Positions 1 to 9,408 are shown, numbered from the stretch's first letter. The stretch is DNA of 64,000 nucleotides from Brucella haematophila (GCF_005938105.1 NZ_VCPE01000003.1:62001-126000); one strand, 5' to 3'. Program-made: numbers and translations. Notes: generated by a model from the sequence alone, not told the origin.

Positions 1-221
1 AAAGACAGCGAAAGCTGAAGTAGTGGACTATTTATAACCGATGTGAAAGACACACTCTTTCTTCAAGCCGAATTGAAAAAGGCCCGTGTTTGCGAGTAGC
101 TAGTGCAGCCTTCTGACGTCTTAACGTTAATTTCCGAATTTATGCTCAAATGAGTTCCATCTGAGGGAATATTAAGCGTGAACAAGCCGACCTTATAGAA
201 GCCGGCATGTTCGTTCGTCCA

Positions 222-896
222 TTATAACGAGTGAGGCTCCAAGACTTTGGAGGGTGTCATCTGATACATATCCATAATTGTATGGCCATTGCGGATTCCA
301 TCGATATAGATAGCTTCCTTTTTCAGATGCGCTTGAGCCGCAGCGAGAATTTCACTTGTCCGCTCCAGGGGGATAACGACTACCCCATCATCGTTGCCTA
401 GAACCAAATCGCCTGGACGGATTGTGGCACCATTAATGGCGATACTTCCGTCAATGACCCCACCAAACCCGTGATGGGGTCCCTTCGGTACAATAGACTT
501 GCAGAACATCGCGAAACCAAGCTGACGGATCTCGGCGACGTCACGTATTGCCCCGTAAACAACAGCGCCACCAATACAACGATGAGTAGCTTCCGTCGCC
601 ATGATGCCGCCCCAAACTGCGGTGTCTTCAAAGCCACCAGCGTCAACAACGATGACTTCGCCTGGCCGCGCAGTACTGATCAACTCGCAAATACTGGCAC
701 AATCGCCGACCATCACTTCGGCTGTCCGTGCCTGCCCGCAGATGGTTAGACCCGGCGTAATCGGCTTCAATGCTGCTCCAAGTGATTGCGTGCGATTCAT
801 GCAATCCGACGCGACCGCAGGTGGTATCTCCTTCCACGCGTTGAGAACGTCGTCGCTGAGCGGATGAAATGACTGGTTTATACGAATGAATGCCAT
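222..896 (-). CDS. RraA / 4-hydroxy-4-methyl-2-oxoglutarate aldolase-like protein
   Basis: A 224-residue protein of the RraA-like fold, which includes class II HMG/CHA aldolases that cleave 4-hydroxy-2-oxo acids to pyruvate, as well as RNase E regulators. The GAIRD stretch (residues 115-119) carries the Arg-Asp pair that binds substrate and metal in the aldolases, and NDDGVVVIP (168-176) is the family's C-terminal signature. It is the last gene of a minus-strand operon, 15 bases behind a D-2-hydroxyacid dehydrogenase and after an ABC importer. That context favours a catabolic aldolase or decarboxylase over an RNase E regulator. Substrate unknown. Confidence 0.85.
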   Translation of the reverse strand: MAFIRINQSFHPLSDDVLNAWKEIPPAVASDCMNRTQSLGAALKPITPGLTICGQARTAEVMVGDCASICELISTARPGEVIVVDAGGFEDTAVWGGIMATEATHRCIGGAVVYGAIRDVAEIRQLGFAMFCKSIVPKGPHHGFGGVIDGSIAINGATIRPGDLVLGNDDGVVVIPLERTSEILAAAQAHLKKEAIYIDGIRNGHTIMDMYQMTPSKVLEPHSL

Positions 897-911
897 TGTC
901 GTTCTCCAACG

Positions 912-1934
912 TTAGCGAGCTACGGTCTGCCAACCGGGATTAACGTTGTTGCGAATCTTCTCTTTCAACAAGAAATCCATCAGGATTTCTGCGGAGAAGG
1001 TACGCATATCAACGTAACCAGCCTCGGAATAGAAGGCAGCATGTGGAGATACAATAAACCGGCCAGCCAACCATTTTTCTTCATTGCGCCAAGCAGTCAG
1101 TAGCGTTGGCTCGTTCACTGGTGGTTCTTGGGGAAGCACATCAAGACCCGCTGCGGCGAGCTTTTCGCTACGCAGCGCCCGCTCGAGTGCCTCGATATCG
1201 ACCAGTCCTCCACGAGCAATATTGACGAACACCGCACCATCTTTGCACATCGCCAACAAATCGTCGTTCACCATGCTGCGCGTTTCGTCATTCAGCGGCG
1301 TGTGGATGCTTATTACATCGGCATCTGCAAGCAGCTCCTTCAGCGAGTGGCGACGCTCAAAACCTATACCTAAATCATGGCCTTCCGGCAGATAGGGATC
1401 GTAATAAGCGACATTCATGTCAAAAGCAGCGGCACGACGCGCTACAGCAGTACCGATGCGGCCAAGCCCGATGGCCGCGAAACGACTTCCACGAATACGT
1501 CGCACCACAGGAACATTTTCCGCCACAAATCCCGCAACCGGATCAGCTTTCATGCGCTTCTCGTAACTGCCAAGGCCTCGGACAAGATATAGGATCATAG
1601 CAAGCGCATGATCGGCAACCTCGGTAGTTCCATAGTTCGGTACATTGGAAACCGGAATGCCAGCATCGCCGCAGGCGGCCACATTGACATTGTCGTAGCC
1701 AACTCCGACACGGACGATATGCTTGCAATTCTCCAGCTTAGCAATGGTTTCCGGCTGGATGCGCATACGGTGCCACACGAGTATCGCATCGCAGGAACGC
1801 CACTCGTCATCAGGGATCGCAGAGGGGTCAGTCTCATCGTAGATGACATAGTCGAAATGGTCGCCAGTTATGGCTTTTTCGATTTCAAGATCGCGCTGAT
1901 GCGCATCAGGAACGAGAACCTTATATCTCTTCAT
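912..1934 (-). CDS. D-2-hydroxyacid dehydrogenase (NAD-dependent)
   Basis: A 340-residue D-isomer-specific 2-hydroxyacid dehydrogenase of the phosphoglycerate dehydrogenase/CtBP type, interconverting a 2-hydroxy acid and a 2-oxo acid with NAD(H). The Rossmann motif GLGRIG is at 156-161. The catalytic triad is visible: Arg241 in NIARGGLVD, Glu270 in DVLPQE and His298 in SPHAA. The gene lies 10 bases after the transporter ATPase gene and 15 before the RraA-like gene. The likely scheme is uptake, redox step, then aldol cleavage. Exact substrate unknown. Confidence 0.9.
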   Translation of the reverse strand: MKRYKVLVPDAHQRDLEIEKAITGDHFDYVIYDETDPSAIPDDEWRSCDAILVWHRMRIQPETIAKLENCKHIVRVGVGYDNVNVAACGDAGIPVSNVPNYGTTEVADHALAMILYLVRGLGSYEKRMKADPVAGFVAENVPVVRRIRGSRFAAIGLGRIGTAVARRAAAFDMNVAYYDPYLPEGHDLGIGFERRHSLKELLADADVISIHTPLNDETRSMVNDDLLAMCKDGAVFVNIARGGLVDIEALERALRSEKLAAAGLDVLPQEPPVNEPTLLTAWRNEEKWLAGRFIVSPHAAFYSEAGYVDMRTFSAEILMDFLLKEKIRNNVNPGWQTVAR

Positions 1935-1944
1935 AGTTTAGACC

Positions 1945-2697
1945 TCATAGAACCTTTGAAAGGAATTCGCGGAAGCGTTCATCTTTGGGGTTTTTGAACA
2001 TTTCTTTCGGTGGGCCATGCTCGACGATCACGCCACCGTCGGTGAAGAAAACTTCGTCGGCGACTTCCTCCGCGAAGCGCATCTCATGAGTGACGAGAAC
2101 GCAGGTCATGCCCTCGCTGGCCAGATCGCGGATGACGTTCAGTACTTCCTTGACCATTTCTGGATCAAGCGCCGCCGTAACTTCGTCGAACAGAATGATC
2201 TGCGGCTGCATTGCCAGCGCGCGGGCAATTGCCACACGCTGTTGCTGGCCGCCTGACAACTGGCCGGGATAAGAATCCGCGCGGCCAGATAGCTTGACTT
2301 TGCTAAGCAAATCCAACGCTCGCTTTTTTACCTCAGTACTGTTTTGACCCAGAACCTTGACGGGCGCCATAACGACGTTTTCCAGAACTGTGCGATGCGG
2401 AAATAGATTATACTGTTGAAACACCATTGAAACTTTGTGTCGAAGCAGCACCAGCTCTTTTTCGGTGCGCAGTTTTTCCACCTGAAACGCACCCACACGG
2501 ATTGTGCCTTCGTCGATCGGAACAAGCGCATTGATGCATCGCAGAAGCGTCGATTTACCGGAACCCGATGGGCCAATAATGCAGACGACGCTGCCAGGTT
2601 TGACTGACATAGAAACGCCGTTCAGTACTTTCACCGCTCCATAGGATTTGTGGATGTTCGAGATTTCAATAATCGGTTTGATCATACTGATGGTCAT
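1945..2697 (-). CDS. Polar amino acid ABC transporter ATP-binding protein (GlnQ type)
   Basis: Cytoplasmic ATPase of a polar amino acid uptake system. It has Walker [10 protein letters not shown], signature [15 protein letters not shown], Walker B ending in FDE and an H-loop THEM. Walker B reads [10 protein letters not shown] where most relatives have DEPT-ALDPE. The open frame extends upstream to 2742, inside the preceding permease gene. The ATG at 2697 gives 250 residues, the usual family length, and sits just after the permease stop; an ATG at 2685 is also possible. It works with the two permeases and the binding protein encoded upstream. Confidence 0.9.
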   Translation of the reverse strand: MTISMIKPIIEISNIHKSYGAVKVLNGVSMSVKPGSVVCIIGPSGSGKSTLLRCINALVPIDEGTIRVGAFQVEKLRTEKELVLLRHKVSMVFQQYNLFPHRTVLENVVMAPVKVLGQNSTEVKKRALDLLSKVKLSGRADSYPGQLSGGQQQRVAIARALAMQPQIILFDEVTAALDPEMVKEVLNVIRDLASEGMTCVLVTHEMRFAEEVADEVFFTDGGVIVEHGPPKEMFKNPKDERFREFLSKVL

Positions 2698-2699
2698 GG

Positions 2700-3497
2700 T
2701 CAGTGTCGCATCCTCAGACGGCGTTCCAAAGCCCGGCTCCATGTCGCCAACGGATAGGCAAACACGAAAAACATGAGCAGAATGTAGAGATAGATGGCAG
2801 TCGCATACTTGTCGCCGTCGGCTGCAATCACCGTTTTGCCAATCGACATGACGTCGGAGGTGCCAGTGACGACTATAAGACTAGTTCCAATGAACAACAT
2901 TGCATAGGTGGTCATGATATTCGGGACCATCGCAGGTAAGGCCTGTGGCAGGATGATCGAGCACATGATCTGGTGACGAGTGTAGCCGAGCGCGCGGGCC
3001 GATTCCCACTGGCCATCGGGGATGGAGCGTATGCCGGAGCGGACGACCTCCGCCATATAGGCCGTGACGGGGACGGACAACCCTATCACCGCTTTAAAGA
3101 AAGGAGACAGATAGAACGTATGTCCGAGCAGCGAAAACTTAAACGGCAGAAGATAGAGCATCGCGTATAGGACAACCAACCAAGGCGAATTCCTCATGAT
3201 GTTCATCACCAGAATAGCACATCTGCGCGTTACTGCCGATTGAGCCACCATCATCGTTCCTACTAAAAAGCCAGCAACTGTTGCGATAGTCATGACTACA
3301 AAGCTCACGAGGAGATTGATTGCAAAACCGCCATTAACCGTTGAAAAGCCTGGGGCTCCAACAAGCAGCAGCGAAGACCGATCTAAAAGGACTGCTAATG
3401 CTTTGACACTGTCGCCGCGATAGGTGGTGATAAACACCAAGACTAAAAAGACAACGACACCGAGAAAGCCAAACAGCGCATTTCTGGAATGTTTCAT
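2700..3497 (-). CDS. Amino acid ABC transporter permease
   Basis: A 265-residue inner-membrane permease of the HisM/GlnP family. An N-terminal membrane segment (about residues 8-25) precedes a core with several more. The EAA loop is clear (VRSGIRSIPDGQWESARALG), the contact site for the ATPase. Its start codon overlaps the end of the upstream permease by one base (ATG at 3497), so the two are probably translationally coupled. Two unlike permeases imply a heterodimeric channel. Specificity cannot be read from the sequence. Confidence 0.9.
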   Translation of the reverse strand: MKHSRNALFGFLGVVVFLVLVFITTYRGDSVKALAVLLDRSSLLLVGAPGFSTVNGGFAINLLVSFVVMTIATVAGFLVGTMMVAQSAVTRRCAILVMNIMRNSPWLVVLYAMLYLLPFKFSLLGHTFYLSPFFKAVIGLSVPVTAYMAEVVRSGIRSIPDGQWESARALGYTRHQIMCSIILPQALPAMVPNIMTTYAMLFIGTSLIVVTGTSDVMSIGKTVIAADGDKYATAIYLYILLMFFVFAYPLATWSRALERRLRMRH

Positions 3498-4279
3498 TAT
3501 ACTTCGACGCCTCCAGAAAATCCCGGTACCGCAAAGCGCTCCGCAATCGCCTTCGCCAGAAGCGTCGCGATGGATGCGATCACCAGATAGATTATCCAGA
3601 TCACGATCATCACTTCCAGATTCAGGAAGGTTTCGAGGCTGATCTGAGTCGCGTAGAACATAATGTCAGTCACAGCCACAAGTGAAGCTTGCGCCGATGT
3701 CTTGATCAGGCTCACAACATTGCTCGTCATGTTGGGAACGGTCATGCGCAAAGCCAACGGCAGTTCGACCAAGCGAAAGATAGCGCCTCGCGAATATCCT
3801 AGTGCCTTGGCACCCTCAACCGTCTGAGGAGGCACAGCCTCAATACCAGAGCGAATGATCTCAACGGCTATGGAACCATTGTACAATGCTAGTGATATGA
3901 CCACGCATGCAAAGCCGGAAAACAACGGGACTTGCGTGCCGGTCGCATGATCGGTGAAAGTAATACCTAGATCGGACAGCATGAAGTAAAGGAAGAACAG
4001 CTGTACAAGCGGGGGTGTATTCCTGAAAAGATCAACGAGGACGATAGTCAATGGAAAAAGGAACGGCACTTTGAAGTGGACGACTGCCGCGCCCGCTATA
4101 CCAACGACCAACATCGCCGCCGTACCCATCACAGCCAGCGCAATTGTGATCCAAAGGCCCTTCAATAACCAGTGAAGATATAGCGGGTCAGCTAGCCAGT
4201 TGAAGTCCAATCCAAACATCATGGATGCTGGTCCTGCATTTACGATAAGTTTCGCAGCCTTGCACTCGCTATGAGCCAC
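3497..4279 (-). CDS. Amino acid ABC transporter permease
   Basis: The second permease (260 residues) of the same importer, with an EAA loop IRSGIEAVPPQTVEGAKALG and about five hydrophobic segments. It lies 43 bases downstream of the binding-protein gene and one base overlaps the next permease. The frame starts MAHSECKAAKL; the ATG encoding MMFGLDFNWL (4222) would give a shorter protein starting nearer the first membrane segment, so the exact start is uncertain. Confidence 0.88.
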   Translation of the reverse strand: MAHSECKAAKLIVNAGPASMMFGLDFNWLADPLYLHWLLKGLWITIALAVMGTAAMLVVGIAGAAVVHFKVPFLFPLTIVLVDLFRNTPPLVQLFFLYFMLSDLGITFTDHATGTQVPLFSGFACVVISLALYNGSIAVEIIRSGIEAVPPQTVEGAKALGYSRGAIFRLVELPLALRMTVPNMTSNVVSLIKTSAQASLVAVTDIMFYATQISLETFLNLEVMIVIWIIYLVIASIATLLAKAIAERFAVPGFSGGVEV

Positions 4280-4322
4280 GGCTTAATGATTAAACGTCAG
4301 CAGAAAGCTTTGTAACCGACGA

Positions 4323-5153
4323 TCAAAAACCCGCAGTCTTTGCGTCGGCGGCCCGCTTTTTTACGTAATCGCTTTCACCCATGGAGAATTCTTTCTCAGC
4401 ATTCACCAGCACGCCATTCGCTTCAGCGGACAATATCCCATCGTTGACGGCCTTCAAGAAAGCTTCTTCATTCTTCCGGACACCGCCAGCGATGGGGATG
4501 TAGTTGAAGGTTTCAAGCGCGATTTTGTATTTCGCAGCCCATTCGGGGTCGGCTATTTTCTGGCGCAAGATCGGCCCATCAAAAGCGATTGCCTCGCATC
4601 GTCCGTCTTGAAATGCCTTGAACATTTCAGCCGTTCCAGTGAACAAAACGGTCTCACCACCGTATTTTTCGGTCAATGTCTTGTTGTAAAGATTGCCCTG
4701 GACCCCGCAGAGTTTTTTGCCCTTAACCTCATCCCACGACTTGACTGTCATGTTCTGTGGGCCAAGCAACTCGATACCGGCCATCATATAGTAGGCCTCT
4801 GTAAAATCGATGACTCGGGCGCGTTCAGCATTCTGGCCAAGAGTTGCAAGGATAAGGTCGATACGACCAGCATTCAGCAGCTCGATACGGTTTGAGGCGA
4901 TCACAGGCACGAATTCCAGCGCATCTTCCGAACCCAAGAGCTTCTTTGCGACCTGTTTCGCCAGATCGATTTCATACCCCTTGAGCACTGCATCCTTGTC
5001 AAGAAAACCAAACGGGCGGTAGTCGTTTTTGATGCCAACAATTATTTTGCCCCGGGCCTTCACTTCGTCCAACTGGTCGGCGAACGTCGTCACTGCACTG
5101 AAGGTTATGAGTGCTGCAGCGCCGCAAAACACCGCAAAAGATTTCTTTATCAC
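4323..5153 (-). CDS. Amino acid ABC transporter substrate-binding protein
   Basis: A 276-residue periplasmic binding protein of the SBP_bac_3 family. A classic signal peptide (positive MIKK, hydrophobic core, likely cleavage after TTFA near residue 25) is followed by the lobe-I opening GKIIVGIKNDYRPFGF. This is the first gene of the minus-strand operon, so the promoter should lie in the 135-base AT-rich gap (5154-5288) shared with the divergent LysR gene. Family members bind polar amino acids, opines or related acids. The neighbouring hydroxyacid dehydrogenase and aldolase-like genes hint at a hydroxylated or oxo-acid-related ligand, but that is inference. Confidence 0.9.
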   Translation of the reverse strand: MIKKSFAVFCGAAALITFSAVTTFADQLDEVKARGKIIVGIKNDYRPFGFLDKDAVLKGYEIDLAKQVAKKLLGSEDALEFVPVIASNRIELLNAGRIDLILATLGQNAERARVIDFTEAYYMMAGIELLGPQNMTVKSWDEVKGKKLCGVQGNLYNKTLTEKYGGETVLFTGTAEMFKAFQDGRCEAIAFDGPILRQKIADPEWAAKYKIALETFNYIPIAGGVRKNEEAFLKAVNDGILSAEANGVLVNAEKEFSMGESDYVKKRAADAKTAGF

Positions 5154-5288
5154 GCGCTAATCCCCTTTTATTTGGCAGTGAGCTGAAGGGCAATCTAGCA
5201 ACTCAAGACCATAAATGATAATACTGTTTTCTTACAATTTGATAAGATACTCTAATATTATAGATTTCGGAGAGTGGGGAGTAAGCGG

Positions 5289-6185
5289 ATGAATATAAGA
5301 CAACTGGAAGCGTTTAGAGCAGTCATGTCGTGCGGGAGTGTGAGCGGCGCTGCACAAATGTTAAATGTATCTCAACCGGCGATTAGCCAGCAGATCATCT
5401 TGCTCGAACAGAGTTGCCGGTTCAGTTTATTTGAACGTGTAAAAAAGAGGCTTCACCCGACTCGCGAAGCCGAAGCTTTACTGATTGAAGTGGATCGCAT
5501 TTTTGACGGGCTCCATCGGGTTTCCCGCGTAACGGAAGCTCTTCGGCAACAAAAATGGGGGGCCATCAGTGTGGGTTCATTCCCCGCTGTGGCAAAAAGA
5601 ATCTTACCGCATATGATAGCTTCTTTTGTTTCCGAACGCCCCAATCTTGAGCTCCAGCTTCAAAGCATGCGCAGTATAAGCCTGATAGACGCGATCGCAT
5701 CACAGCAACTGGATCTCGCTGTTAGCTTTTTGCCTGCAGACCGCGAAGAAATCGAAAGCATTCACATCAAAAAAGTGAGAGCGGTATGCATTCTTCCGAA
5801 CAACCATCCTCTGACAGGCAAAGCGGTTATCCATGCAGGTGATCTTGAAGGTGAAAGATTCATATCGCTAGGAAAACAAGATCGTGCGCGGATGCAAATC
5901 GATAAGGTGTTTTCCGATCACGGCGTCATCCGACATCTTCAGATCGAGACGGGCCAATCTGATGCAGCCCTGGTCCTGGTTGGCCAGAAGGTTGGTGTTT
6001 CAGTCATTGACGCACTCAGCGCTCAAGATTTTCCGACGGACGATATCTGTGTTCGGCATTTCGAGCCCAAAATCGAATTTGGTGTATGGATCTTACGATC
6101 CAAAATTCGCAAGAAATCAGATCTTATTGACGGATTAGTCGCCTTTCTGAAAAATGCGTTCACAGACCTACCAGGAGTTGATTAG
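5289..6185 (+). CDS. LysR family transcriptional regulator
   Basis: A 298-residue LysR-type regulator with an N-terminal winged helix-turn-helix (NIRQLEAFRAVMSCGSVSGA through VSQPAISQQI, residues 2-35) and a C-terminal effector-binding fold. The frame is open from a GTG at 5274, but the ATG at 5289 has a good Shine-Dalgarno sequence (GGGGAG, 5277-5282) and starts at the canonical HTH position. It is divergent from the transporter/dehydrogenase operon and is its most likely regulator, acting through the 135-base AT-rich gap. Confidence 0.9.
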   Translation: MNIRQLEAFRAVMSCGSVSGAAQMLNVSQPAISQQIILLEQSCRFSLFERVKKRLHPTREAEALLIEVDRIFDGLHRVSRVTEALRQQKWGAISVGSFPAVAKRILPHMIASFVSERPNLELQLQSMRSISLIDAIASQQLDLAVSFLPADREEIESIHIKKVRAVCILPNNHPLTGKAVIHAGDLEGERFISLGKQDRARMQIDKVFSDHGVIRHLQIETGQSDAALVLVGQKVGVSVIDALSAQDFPTDDICVRHFEPKIEFGVWILRSKIRKKSDLIDGLVAFLKNAFTDLPGVD

Positions 6186-6458
6186 ACTACATGCATGGCT
6201 ACCACATCAGATCGTCATTTTGGGTTCGTGCATCGGGCGGAGTGGTAACCACATGCACATTGCACTCTCATTTTTCAAAGCGCGGCGAATTTGGTCAGAA
6301 ACTGTCACGTCTGACGCTCGGACAGTTGGCGTTACGCCTATTCCGCAGTGCTCGACTGAAGACGGCTGACAATAATCGCTTTCGAAGAACTGTCCTAATC
6401 AATCCGATCTGGCCTTCAGATTGCCAGTCAGAATCTGATTAGCCTGGCCCAAGCTTTA

Positions 6459-6790
6459 TCACTCGAACAAAAGCAAGATTGGTAGAGCCTTCGGCCAAAC
6501 CATTTCCTGGAGTGAGATTTGGCTCAACGCGGAATCCTGCACCGCTACATGCCCGCTCTTCTCCCCTTGCTCTAAAATGACAACGTCGCCGTCATCGGCT
6601 TTTTCAATTGGACCACCTCAGCGTTGCGCGCGGTCCTTGCCGGAGGTGATGGTAATAACCTGACCCGACATAGGTATGCCACGCAGTACGCGCCTGGCTG
6701 AAATTGAGGATGCCCACCGGGCATACGCGAATGCTCGTTGTTCGGGAACAGCGGCTGCATACAGACCGTTACGGTAGATTCTCGTGATTT
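6459..6790 (-). pseudogene. Degenerate cupin-domain protein
   Basis: Minus-strand remains of a small quercetin-type cupin found by joining three frames. One frame gives MQPLFPNNEHSRMPGG then HPQFQPGA (near 6760-6690); a second gives ARTAWHTY, the metal-binding strand (near 6685); a third gives GQVITITSGKDRAQR, a stop codon, then GGPIEKADDGDVVILEQGEK down to the stop at 6459. Intact relatives read roughly FEPGARTAWHTHPLGQ through GRVQREGGPIE and PGDVVWFPPGEKHWHG. At least two frameshifts and one in-frame stop make it non-functional; the metal-binding His residues of WHTHP and HWH are also lost. Such cupins often sit beside CMD-domain and flavodoxin genes, as here. Confidence 0.7.
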
Positions 6791-6991
6791 TCGTCCTTAT
6801 ACGTGGACCGATAAGTACCTGCATGTGACAAAAAATACGCCTCACTTGCTCAGTGAGCTACCGGAGGTCGTTCTTCATGCGGTCATGAGCAAACTCAGCA
6901 ATGAACCTGATGCGTGGAAATTATAACTCACTCTCGGTGGAGATATGTTTTCATCGTTTACGCCCAATCTCGCTCTTGATTTGCGTTGACT

Positions 6992-7924
6992 TTACAAACC
7001 CATCGGTCGCAGTTCGCGAATAAGGTCGATCAGCAATCGCAGCCCTGTCGGCACTTGGTGTCGGCTCGAATAATATATGTAGAAGCCATCGCCCATCGAA
7101 CGCCAGTCCTGCAGCACCAGCCGCAGTCGGCCGTCCGCCACATAGGGGGCAACGAGTGGTTCCGGGAAATACATGAGACCTATGCCACCAAGGACGGCAA
7201 CCAACCCGGTTCCCGCCAGATTGACAGTGATCGACGTTGGGACGGCAACCTGCATCTCTTCACCGTCGCGCTCGAACTCCCATCGGTAGACGCGATCGTC
7301 GCCGAGCCGGTTGTTGATACAACGGTGTTGGAGCAAATCGTTGGGATGCTCGGGTACGCCAAACCGATCAAGATATTCAGGTGAGGCCGCCACCACCCAC
7401 TGAAAATCGGACGACAGCCGTTGGGCAATCATGTCCTCTGGGACCGTGCCGCCATATCGAATGCCGGCGTCGAACCCTGCATCCGTTACATCAACCATGC
7501 GATTGCTGGCGACGATGTCGAGTTCGATATCCGGGTAGCGTTCCACAAATGTGGGAAGCACCGGTGCGAGCAACAAATTGGCGGCCTCAACGGCGACGTT
7601 AAGGCGAATGCGACCCGTCGGCTCATCACGAAAGCGGTTCAAGGTCTCCATCGCTGTGTCGATGACCTCGAACGGTCCACCGATGGCGGTAGCAAGAGCT
7701 TCGCCAGCGGCTGTAAGCGTGACACTCTTGGTCGTGCGGTTGAGTAACCGGACGCCGAGCCGGTTCTCCAAGCCCTTAAGAGCATGGCTCAGGGCGGACG
7801 CGCTTACACCGATTTCGATGGCCGCACGGCTAAAGCTCCGATGTCTTGCAATGGTCAGAAAATAGGTAAGATCGGCGATATCCGCACGATTTGTTTGCAT
7901 GCTACATTCTTTCGTCAGTGCCAC
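6992..7924 (-). CDS. LysR family transcriptional regulator
   Basis: A 310-residue LysR regulator of the CrgA/DsdC-like group, with HTH RSFSRAAIEIGVSASALSHA and LLNRTTKSVTLTAAGE, then a substrate-binding fold. An internal ATG at 7900 (MQTNRADIADL) begins nearer the HTH and may be the true start. It sits between a ruined cupin gene and, across a 328-base divergent gap, a truncated oxidoreductase gene and a CMD-domain gene. Relatives in this arrangement control small stress or aldehyde-detoxification clusters. Its targets here are partly destroyed. Confidence 0.88.
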   Translation of the reverse strand: MALTKECSMQTNRADIADLTYFLTIARHRSFSRAAIEIGVSASALSHALKGLENRLGVRLLNRTTKSVTLTAAGEALATAIGGPFEVIDTAMETLNRFRDEPTGRIRLNVAVEAANLLLAPVLPTFVERYPDIELDIVASNRMVDVTDAGFDAGIRYGGTVPEDMIAQRLSSDFQWVVAASPEYLDRFGVPEHPNDLLQHRCINNRLGDDRVYRWEFERDGEEMQVAVPTSITVNLAGTGLVAVLGGIGLMYFPEPLVAPYVADGRLRLVLQDWRSMGDGFYIYYSSRHQVPTGLRLLIDLIRELRPMGL

Positions 7925-8252
7925 TCATATCCGCTACCCTGTTTCGCATCCCCCATCATGGCGCTCAGTGAAAAGTGAACGCGTCCCTTTGACGGGCGTC
8001 CATGCTTTGCAACCGGATTGCCAAGCTTGGAGCCGATCTGTCAGGCGCTTCGCCCATTTGTAGCACGAAACACTGCTGAATGGCTCTCATAGATGAGCAT
8101 GCAACAAAGCCCATCCCTGGCAGTACCTTCGTCGGCGTCCCTCTGTTTCATGAGCACAGCTCAAAGGTCCATTCAGCATTCCAAGGGTAGCCGTCTCCCC
8201 GTTGCCACACTAACTTTCGTAATGAAGGCATGAGCAATAAAGGTGGTACCGG
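7925..8252. other. Intergenic region between LysR and oxidoreductase remnant
   Basis: 328 bases without a recognisable gene in any frame. As the divergent gap between a LysR gene and its probable targets it should hold both promoters and the LysR site, but no convincing -35/-10 pair or operator was picked out. A possible ribosome binding site (AAAGGTGG, about 8240) precedes the ATG at 8253. Confidence 0.4.
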
Positions 8253-8570
8253 ATGAATCGACGCGATTTGTTGAAAGCTGAACTCGCTCTGGCCGCTACG
8301 GTTGGCAGCAGTTTACGCAATTCGAGCGCCGTGCAGGCGGCCGAGAAGCCCCATAGAACCGACACTAAAACCCTGCTGATCGCCTCCCATACATACCCGG
8401 AACAATCGGTGATGATCCAAGGATTGCAGCAGGCGGGCGTGTTTACCCCGATGAGGGCAAGCGCCTTGCATTGCGGAATGATTTACCTGCCGCCGCTGGC
8501 GTTTCAGGCGGTCACGGCTTCGGAACTACCCCAATACCAACAGCAGTTGACTGAACGACTTCAAAATTGA
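8253..8570 (+). pseudogene. Flavodoxin-fold NAD(P)H oxidoreductase, internally deleted
   Basis: A 105-residue open frame that keeps only the two ends of a KefF/NQO-type flavodoxin-fold oxidoreductase. Residues 1-31 look like a twin-arginine-type signal (MNRRDLLKAELALAATVG). KTLLIASHTYPEQS (39-52) is the first beta strand and FMN phosphate loop. The sequence then jumps to GVFTPMRASALHCGMIYLPPLAF, which is the C-terminal end of the family. Roughly 100 or more residues of the FMN- and NAD-binding core are missing, with the reading frame kept. A good ribosome binding site remains, so a small product may still be made, but no oxidoreductase activity is expected. Confidence 0.7.
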
Positions 8571-8623
8571 TCCCGCGGCCTTGTCAGGCCGAAAATCACA
8601 AAGCCCAGCACCGGGAAACCGAT

Positions 8624-9400
8624 ATGAAACGCTTTATCTCACCAGTCATAGGAGCCATCATCATGGTAAATACTGCGTACGCACAGCAACCCAATCCCGA
8701 AGGCCGCCGCTTCTCGTCAGATGCTGTCCTGTCCGTTGCACCGGCGCTCGAACATTACACACAGGATCACCTTTACGGCGACGTCTGGAAACGACCGGGT
8801 CTTAACTCGCGCGATCGCAGCTTGGTCACAATCGCGGCGCTCATCGCCCGCGGCGAGGCCGACGCGCTCAATTATTATGCCGATCAAGCACTTGAAAACG
8901 GCGTGAAGCCAGCCGAAATCTCGGAAACGATTACGCATCTGGCCTATTATTCCGGCTGGGGTAAAGCGATGACTGCCATCCGCCCTGTGAGCGAAGTCTT
9001 CGCCAAGCATCGTATTGGGGCCGATCAACTCCCAACAGTCAAGCCCACGCCCCTTCCACTGGATGAAAAGGCAGAGGCTGATCGCGCAACGCGCGTCGGA
9101 GACCAGTTCGGCAAGACAGCGCCCGGCCTCGTGCAGTACACGACGGACTATCTGTTCCGCGACCTGTGGCTGCGTCCCGATCTTGCGCCGCGTGACCGCA
9201 GCCTCGTTACCGTCGCCGCGCTGATCTCCAGCGGCCAGGTCGAGCAGATCACCTACCATCTCAATCGCGCGATGGATAACGGGCTCACCGAGGAGCAGGC
9301 AGCCGAAGCCATCACTCATCTGGCCTTCTATGCTGGCTGGCCCAACGCCATGTCGGCCCTTCCCGTGGCGAAAACGATTTTTGAGAAGCGGCGCGGCTGA
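8624..9400 (+). CDS. Carboxymuconolactone decarboxylase (CMD) family protein, exported
   Basis: Starting at the ATG at 8624 gives 258 residues with a signal peptide (MKRFISPVIGAIIMVNTAYA, cleavage about residue 20); the frame opens upstream at 8567 but that part has no family similarity. Two tandem CMD repeats follow (about 30-120 and 150-245), each with the RDRSLVT-AALI and ITHLA-Y-GW elements. The CxxC redox pair of AhpD is absent, so the gamma-carboxymuconolactone-decarboxylase-like subgroup is meant, and no peroxidase role can be claimed. Periplasmic location is inferred from the signal. It appears to be the only intact structural gene of its cluster. Confidence 0.85.
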   Translation: MKRFISPVIGAIIMVNTAYAQQPNPEGRRFSSDAVLSVAPALEHYTQDHLYGDVWKRPGLNSRDRSLVTIAALIARGEADALNYYADQALENGVKPAEISETITHLAYYSGWGKAMTAIRPVSEVFAKHRIGADQLPTVKPTPLPLDEKAEADRATRVGDQFGKTAPGLVQYTTDYLFRDLWLRPDLAPRDRSLVTVAALISSGQVEQITYHLNRAMDNGLTEEQAAEAITHLAFYAGWPNAMSALPVAKTIFEKRRG

Positions 9401-9408
9401 TACGATCG

